10,035 nucleotides of DNA from Bacteroidales bacterium UBA4318. GTDB taxonomy: Bacteria; Bacteroidota; Bacteroidia; Bacteroidales; UBA932. Where the stretch lies: assembly GCA_002393895.1 (NCBI GenBank), contig DGUE01000101.1, positions 379 to 10,413 on the forward strand. Reading direction: 5' to 3'. Shown here piece by piece: positions 6,498-10,035 of this stretch; positions within the stretch are counted from its first letter, which is position 1; each line of letters starts with the position of its first letter. Made by a program: the position numbers and the translations under genes. Below the pieces are notes generated by a model, which was given only the letters and a program-made list of their open reading frames with translations, was not told the DNA's origin and made no database searches.

Positions 6498-7845
6498 GAT
6501 AACGTTTGCGATCGGCGGAGTCCATCCGGACGATGCTAAATTGGCGCGTGGATGCGCTATCGAGGTACTGCCTCTGCCTGAGACCTTGTATGTATCTATG
6601 GCCCAGCATCTTGGAGCGCCTGCCAAACCCATAGTGGCAGTAGGCGACAAGGTGAAGACCGGGCAGGTGCTCGCCGAACCCGGCGGATTCATCTCCGCCT
6701 TCGTGCATTCACCTGCAGCCGGCACGGTGAAATCCATAGGCCCCCGCAAGGATCTGGCAGGAAACAACGTAACCCATATCGAAATCGCCGTCGAGGGAGA
6801 TGAATGGGTAGAGGGCGTGGATCTTTCCGAAACCCTGGTTCTCGGCATTCCCGAAGACCGCCAGGCCATCCTCGACCGGATCAAGGCCTGTGGCGTGGTG
6901 GGGCTCGGCGGAGCAACCTTCCCCACCCATGTGAAACTTAACCCCGCCCCCGGCAGCAAGGCCGAGTGCCTGATCCTGAACGGCGCGGAGTGCGAACCCT
7001 ACCTCACCAGCGACTACCGCATCATGCTGGAGCGTACCAAAGAGATAGTGGTGGGCGCGGCAATCATGCAGAAGGTGCTGGGCGGATGCCGCACCGTCAT
7101 CGGCATCGAGGAGAACAAGCCCGAGGCCATCGAGGCCATGCGCAAGGCCGTTTCCGAGCTGCCCTACAACATCGAGGTGCTTCCTCTCAAGAAGAAGTAT
7201 CCGCAGGGCGGCGAGAAGCAGCTGATACAGGCTGTGATGCACCGCGAGGTCGGTTCCGGCGGCCTGCCCATCAGCGTGGGCGCCGTGGTTCAGAACGTGG
7301 CCACCTCGCTTGCCGTCTATGAGGCCGTGCAGAAGAACAAGCCTCTCATCACCAACACCCTGACCATCACCGGCAACTGCCTGCCTGTGGAAAAGATGCA
7401 CAACTACCTCTTCCGCATCGGCATGCCGCTCAGCTACATAGCCGCGTATGCCGGGGGAGTGCCCGAGGGTGCAGCGAAGCTTATCAGCGGCGGCCCCATG
7501 ATGGGTCGCGCCATTGCCAATCTGGATGCCGCCACCGTCAAGGGGTCATCATCCATACTCTATCTCACAGAAGAATCCACCAAGCGCGGTCAGGAATCCA
7601 TGTGCATACGTTGCGGGCGCTGCTCGCAGGCCTGCCCCATGGGCCTGGAGCCCTTCCTCCTCCGCAAGCTCTATTTTGCGGGAGATGTCGAGGGCCTCGA
7701 GGCCAACGCCGCCCAGGACTGCATCGAATGCGGCTGCTGCCTCTACAGCTGTCCTGCATACATCCCTCTTCTGGACCACGTCCGCCAGGCCAAAGGCATG
7801 GCCATGGCCGCCATCCGCGCCCGTGCCGCTGCAGCTAAAAAGTAA
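6490..7845 (+). CDS. rnfC: Rnf complex subunit RnfC (NADH/FMN and [4Fe-4S] subunit)
   Basis: RnfC is the peripheral subunit that exchanges electrons with NAD(H), related to the NADH-binding subunit of complex I. The 451-residue length is normal for the family. It has an N-terminal region with a barrel-sandwich-like part (about 35-100, ending SPAAGTVKSI), then the flavin/nucleotide-binding segment GLGGATFPTHVKL (138-150) and NGAECEPYLTSD (164-175). YPQGGEKQLI (237-246) follows. Near the C-terminus are two [4Fe-4S] motifs, C372/375/378/382 and C411/414/417/421. All of these are intact. The tail (438-451) is Ala-rich and basic. The start at 6490 is fixed by a very strong Shine-Dalgarno and overlaps rnfB by 8 nt, suggesting coupling. 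rnfD follows after 5 nt. Confidence 0.97.
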   Translation: MSKITFAIGGVHPDDAKLARGCAIEVLPLPETLYVSMAQHLGAPAKPIVAVGDKVKTGQVLAEPGGFISAFVHSPAAGTVKSIGPRKDLAGNNVTHIEIAVEGDEWVEGVDLSETLVLGIPEDRQAILDRIKACGVVGLGGATFPTHVKLNPAPGSKAECLILNGAECEPYLTSDYRIMLERTKEIVVGAAIMQKVLGGCRTVIGIEENKPEAIEAMRKAVSELPYNIEVLPLKKKYPQGGEKQLIQAVMHREVGSGGLPISVGAVVQNVATSLAVYEAVQKNKPLITNTLTITGNCLPVEKMHNYLFRIGMPLSYIAAYAGGVPEGAAKLISGGPMMGRAIANLDAATVKGSSSILYLTEESTKRGQESMCIRCGRCSQACPMGLEPFLLRKLYFAGDVEGLEANAAQDCIECGCCLYSCPAYIPLLDHVRQAKGMAMAAIRARAAAAKK

Positions 7846-7850
7846 GAATC

Positions 7851-8810
7851 ATGGCATATATAGTATCACCTAATCCCCACATACATGCGGCTGTCAGCAC
7901 CAAGAGGCTGATGCTGGATGTGATAATCGCCCTCTGCCCTGCGGCCATCGTGTCGTTCCTCTTCTATGGGCTGAGCGAAATCGCCATCATGGCGTTCAGC
8001 GTGGCGTCCTGCGTCGTGCTGGAATGGGCCATCACCAAGTACATGCTCAAGAAGCCCTCTACCACGGGCGATCTTTCTGCAATAGTCACCGGCATGCTGC
8101 TGGCCATGAACCTCCCTCCGACCTGCCCCCTGTGGGTGGTGTTCATAGGTGCGGTCGTCGCCATCGCGGTTGCCAAGATGACCTTCGGAGGCATTGGGCA
8201 GAACATCTGGAACCCCGCCCTGGTGGGCCGCGTGTTCCTGCTCGTGTCCTTCCCTACATATATGACCGACTGGACGGTTCCCGCCGGATTCATCTCCAAT
8301 GTGGATGCCTTCTCCGGAGCCACCCTGTTGGGCCAGGTGCCCATCCTTGGCGCCCTGGAGGCCGATAAGCTCGTTTCCCTGCAGACCCTCTTCCACAATG
8401 TGGGAGGTTCCGCAGGTGAGATTTCCGCCCTGGCGCTTCTCGCCGGCTGGGTATACCTGCTGGTGCGCAAGGTCATCAAGCCTTGGATCACCCTCAGCAT
8501 CTTCGCCACCGTGGCTCTGGTAGCGTTCGTGTTCCACATGGCGGATCCCGCACAGTACACAGGGCCCCTCTTCAACCTTCTCACCGGCGGTGTCATCCTC
8601 GGTGCCTGCTTCATGGCAACCGACTATGTCACCTCGCCCATGAGCACCTGGGGAGGCGTCATCTACGGCATAGGCATAGGTTTCATAGTGATGATGATAC
8701 GCTACTTCGGGTCCTATCCGGAGGGTATGTCGTTCGCCATCCTGCTGATGAACACCGCGGTGCCTCTGCTGGATATGAAGTTCCATCATCGTAAATACGG
8801 GAGGAAGTAG
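7851..8810 (+). CDS. rnfD: Rnf complex membrane subunit RnfD (covalent FMN)
   Basis: RnfD is an integral membrane subunit related to NqrB and is part of the ion-translocating core. The 319-residue protein has about nine or ten hydrophobic segments, beginning near residue 22. The covalent flavin site is SGAT (155-158) within DAFSGATLLG, so T158 should carry FMN through a phosphoester bond made by ApbE. Other family signatures are GGIGQNIWNPALVGR (113-127) and ATDYVTSPMS (256-265). It starts 5 nt after rnfC with no Shine-Dalgarno, unlike the other complete rnf genes, and ends 2 nt before rnfG. Whether the complex moves Na+ or H+ cannot be decided from this sequence by eye. Confidence 0.96.
   Translation: MAYIVSPNPHIHAAVSTKRLMLDVIIALCPAAIVSFLFYGLSEIAIMAFSVASCVVLEWAITKYMLKKPSTTGDLSAIVTGMLLAMNLPPTCPLWVVFIGAVVAIAVAKMTFGGIGQNIWNPALVGRVFLLVSFPTYMTDWTVPAGFISNVDAFSGATLLGQVPILGALEADKLVSLQTLFHNVGGSAGEISALALLAGWVYLLVRKVIKPWITLSIFATVALVAFVFHMADPAQYTGPLFNLLTGGVILGACFMATDYVTSPMSTWGGVIYGIGIGFIVMMIRYFGSYPEGMSFAILLMNTAVPLLDMKFHHRKYGRK
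8799..8804 (+). promoter_or_regulatory. Shine-Dalgarno sequence of rnfG
   Basis: GGGAGG lies 8 nt before the rnfG ATG at 8813, in the last codons of rnfD. It supports that start. Confidence 0.65.
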
Positions 8811-8812
8811 AT

Positions 8813-9367
8813 ATGGCAGCAAAATCATCCCTTATCAACATGGCGCTCTGCCTGACGGCGGTATGCCTCGTCTGCGCAGCCCTGCTGGGCTTTGTGTACG
8901 TGGCGACCGAGGAACCCATCCAGGCCGCTGCCGCCGCCGAGGCCCAGGCATCGATTGCAAAGGTTCTGCCTGCCGGCGGGGAGATTTCGGAAGAGATCTC
9001 CAGCGAAGCTGAAGGCATAGAGGGTTACTTCGTGCAGACCGACGGCGAAGGCGCCGTCACGGCCTATGCGGTCAAGACCACTACCGGTGGTTTCGGAGGC
9101 CCCATCACCCTGATGGTGGGCGTGCTTCCGGACGGCACCGTTTTCAATACTTCCGTGCTCTCGCACTCCGAGACTCCCGGTCTCGGTGCCAAGTGCAGCG
9201 AAGAGAATTCCTCATTCCGCGAGCAGTGGAAGGGCTTTTCCGGCGCACTTTCCGTGAAGAAGGACGGGGGCGATGTGGATGCCATCACGGCCTCTACCAT
9301 CACTTCCCGCGCCTACACCAAGGCTGTTGCCCAGGCGGTAGCGCTTGTTAAATCTATGGAGGACTAA
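8813..9367 (+). CDS. rnfG: Rnf complex subunit RnfG (periplasmic covalent FMN subunit)
   Basis: RnfG, related to NqrC, is a membrane-anchored subunit whose FMN-binding domain faces the periplasm. The 184-residue protein has one N-terminal membrane segment (about 8-31), then an Ala-rich linker (36-50) and the FMN-binding domain (about 70-180). SHSETPGLGAKC (117-128) is the conserved family motif. The flavin-attachment region is DAITASTITSRA (156-167), with T162 as the expected acceptor. The four residues before and including it are T-A-S-T rather than the usual S/T-G-A-T, a variant discussed in the findings. The gene starts 2 nt after the rnfD stop with a Shine-Dalgarno and ends 3 nt before rnfE. 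Family and role in the complex are secure. Confidence 0.95.
   Translation: MAAKSSLINMALCLTAVCLVCAALLGFVYVATEEPIQAAAAAEAQASIAKVLPAGGEISEEISSEAEGIEGYFVQTDGEGAVTAYAVKTTTGGFGGPITLMVGVLPDGTVFNTSVLSHSETPGLGAKCSEENSSFREQWKGFSGALSVKKDGGDVDAITASTITSRAYTKAVAQAVALVKSMED
9358..9362 (+). promoter_or_regulatory. Shine-Dalgarno sequence of rnfE
   Basis: GGAGG lies 8 nt before the rnfE ATG at 9371, in the last codons of rnfG; the spacing is the same as at rnfG. Confidence 0.62.
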
Positions 9368-9370
9368 GCT

Positions 9371-9952
9371 ATGAGTAAGTTTTCATTGATTACCAAAGGC
9401 CTGCTGAAGGAAAACCCGACCTTCGTGCTGGTGCTGGGCATGTGCCCCACCCTGGCCACAACCACTTCGGCCATGAACGGCCTGGAGATGGGCCTGGCGA
9501 CCATGTTCGTGCTCATCCTCTCCAATATAGTGATATCCCTGATAGCCCCCGTGGTGCCGGACAAGGTGCACATCCCCGTATATATCGTGGTGATCGCTAC
9601 CTTCGTGACGGTGCTGCAGCTCCTCATGCAGGCGTTCGTGCCGGATGTCTACAAGACTCTGGGCCTGTTCATCCCGCTGATCGTGGTGAACTGCATCATC
9701 CTCGGCCGCGCCGAGGCCTTCGCCAACAAGAACACCGTGTGGGATTCCGCCCTGGACGGCATAGGCATAGGCCTGGGCTTCACCCTGTCGCTCACCGTGA
9801 TCGGCATTGTGCGTGAGATTCTCGGAAGCGGTGCCGTGTTCGGATGGAAGTTCATCAGCGGCGACGGCATGCTGGCCTTCGTGATGGCTCCGGGCGCATT
9901 CATCGTGCTGGGCTACCTCATGGTTCTTTTCAACAAACTCGCTAAAAAATAG
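9371..9952 (+). CDS. rnfE: Rnf complex membrane subunit RnfE
   Basis: RnfE is a small integral membrane subunit related to NqrD. It pairs with RnfA in an inverted arrangement that holds an iron-sulfur centre within the membrane. The 193-residue protein has about six membrane segments. The two conserved cysteines are present: C25 in ENPTFVLVLGMCPTLA (14-29) and C108 in PLIVVNCIILGRAEAFA (102-118). These would supply half of the ligands, and the matching cysteines come from RnfA, whose first one is visible in the next gene. It starts 3 nt after rnfG and ends 6 nt before rnfA. Length and motifs are normal for the family. Confidence 0.97.
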   Translation: MSKFSLITKGLLKENPTFVLVLGMCPTLATTTSAMNGLEMGLATMFVLILSNIVISLIAPVVPDKVHIPVYIVVIATFVTVLQLLMQAFVPDVYKTLGLFIPLIVVNCIILGRAEAFANKNTVWDSALDGIGIGLGFTLSLTVIGIVREILGSGAVFGWKFISGDGMLAFVMAPGAFIVLGYLMVLFNKLAKK

Positions 9953-9958
9953 GACGTT

Positions 9959-10035
9959 ATGGAATATCTGCTTATAATTATCTCGGCGATCTTCGTCAAC
10001 AATATCGTCCTGGCGCAGTTCCTCGGCATCTGCCC
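9959..10035 (+). CDS. rnfA: Rnf complex membrane subunit RnfA, 3' partial
   Basis: Only the first 25 complete codons are in the window. They encode a hydrophobic segment (about 3-20) with NNIVLAQFLGIC, the typical RnfA/NqrE start. C25 is the conserved cysteine expected to share the membrane iron-sulfur centre with C25/C108 of RnfE. The ATG at 9959 is preceded only by a weak AGGA (9951-9954). The sequence and its place directly after rnfE make the call safe in spite of the truncation; the rest lies beyond the window. Confidence 0.93.
   Translation, partial: MEYLLIIISAIFVNNIVLAQFLGIC

Larger units (their letters stand above)
5200..10035 (+). other. rseC-rnfBCDGEA operon (3' end beyond window)
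   Basis: Seven genes on one strand overlap or lie within 6 nt of each other. The order B-C-D-G-E-A differs from the A-B-C-D-G-E order of gamma-proteobacteria and the C-D-G-E-A-B order of clostridia, and fits the Bacteroidota arrangement with rseC first. All six Rnf subunits are present. No promoter matching TAnnTTTG was seen just before rseC or rnfB, and no terminator-like hairpin separates the cluster from dnaB. Confidence 0.85.

Noticed and set aside
5598..6959. A 453-codon open frame on the - strand opposite rnfB and rnfC
   Set aside because: It is antisense to well-supported Rnf genes, with no domain signature; its composition is that of a reverse-strand shadow.
5200..10035. Na+-translocating NADH:quinone reductase (Nqr) instead of Rnf
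   Set aside because: The presence of the ferredoxin-like RnfB and of RnfC with paired [4Fe-4S] motifs, and the lack of NqrF and NqrA, identify the cluster as Rnf.

Overview
The window is about 10 kb of moderately GC-rich DNA, coding on the + strand from end to end, with no intergenic gap over about 13 nt. It most likely comes from the chromosome of a Bacteroidota species, probably order Bacteroidales. The reasons are the gene content and order (M23 peptidases, a short MerR protein, Nif3 and a C4 zinc-ribbon coiled-coil protein, then an rnf cluster ordered rseC-rnfB-C-D-G-E-A), a promoter of the Bacteroidota type (TAnnTTTG at 2857-2864), and the lack of Shine-Dalgarno sequences before the genes in the first half. 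Genus cannot be read from the sequence.

Region 1 (1-2917) holds two tandem membrane-anchored M23 (LytM) cell-wall endopeptidases (the first lacks its 5' end), a 105-residue MerR-type DNA-binding protein and a Nif3/YbgI-family dinuclear-metal protein. The genes are joined by ATGA overlaps (867-870, 2138-2141) or a 3-nt gap, so they look like one transcription unit.

Region 2 (2832-5195) starts with a promoter lying inside the 3' end of the Nif3 gene, overlapped by two perfect short palindromes. It drives a coiled-coil C4 zinc-ribbon protein and then dnaB, the replicative helicase.

Region 3 (5200-10035) follows dnaB after 4 nt. It holds an RseC/SoxR-reducing-like membrane protein and then the Rnf complex: RnfB (293 aa, long form with many cysteines), RnfC, RnfD, RnfG, RnfE and the first 25 complete codons of RnfA, which is cut by the window end. 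Rnf is a membrane-bound ferredoxin:NAD+ oxidoreductase that couples electron transfer to Na+ or H+ movement. Every cofactor-binding motif that can be checked is present, so the complex looks functional.

I see no mobile element, CRISPR array, RNA gene, terminator or novel defence-type system; the window is mostly housekeeping. The points most worth a second look are the cluster of strong Shine-Dalgarno sequences confined to the rnf genes, the promoter with overlapping palindromes at 2832-2864, the linkage of dnaB to rnf without a visible rnf promoter, and the altered flavin-attachment motif in RnfG.
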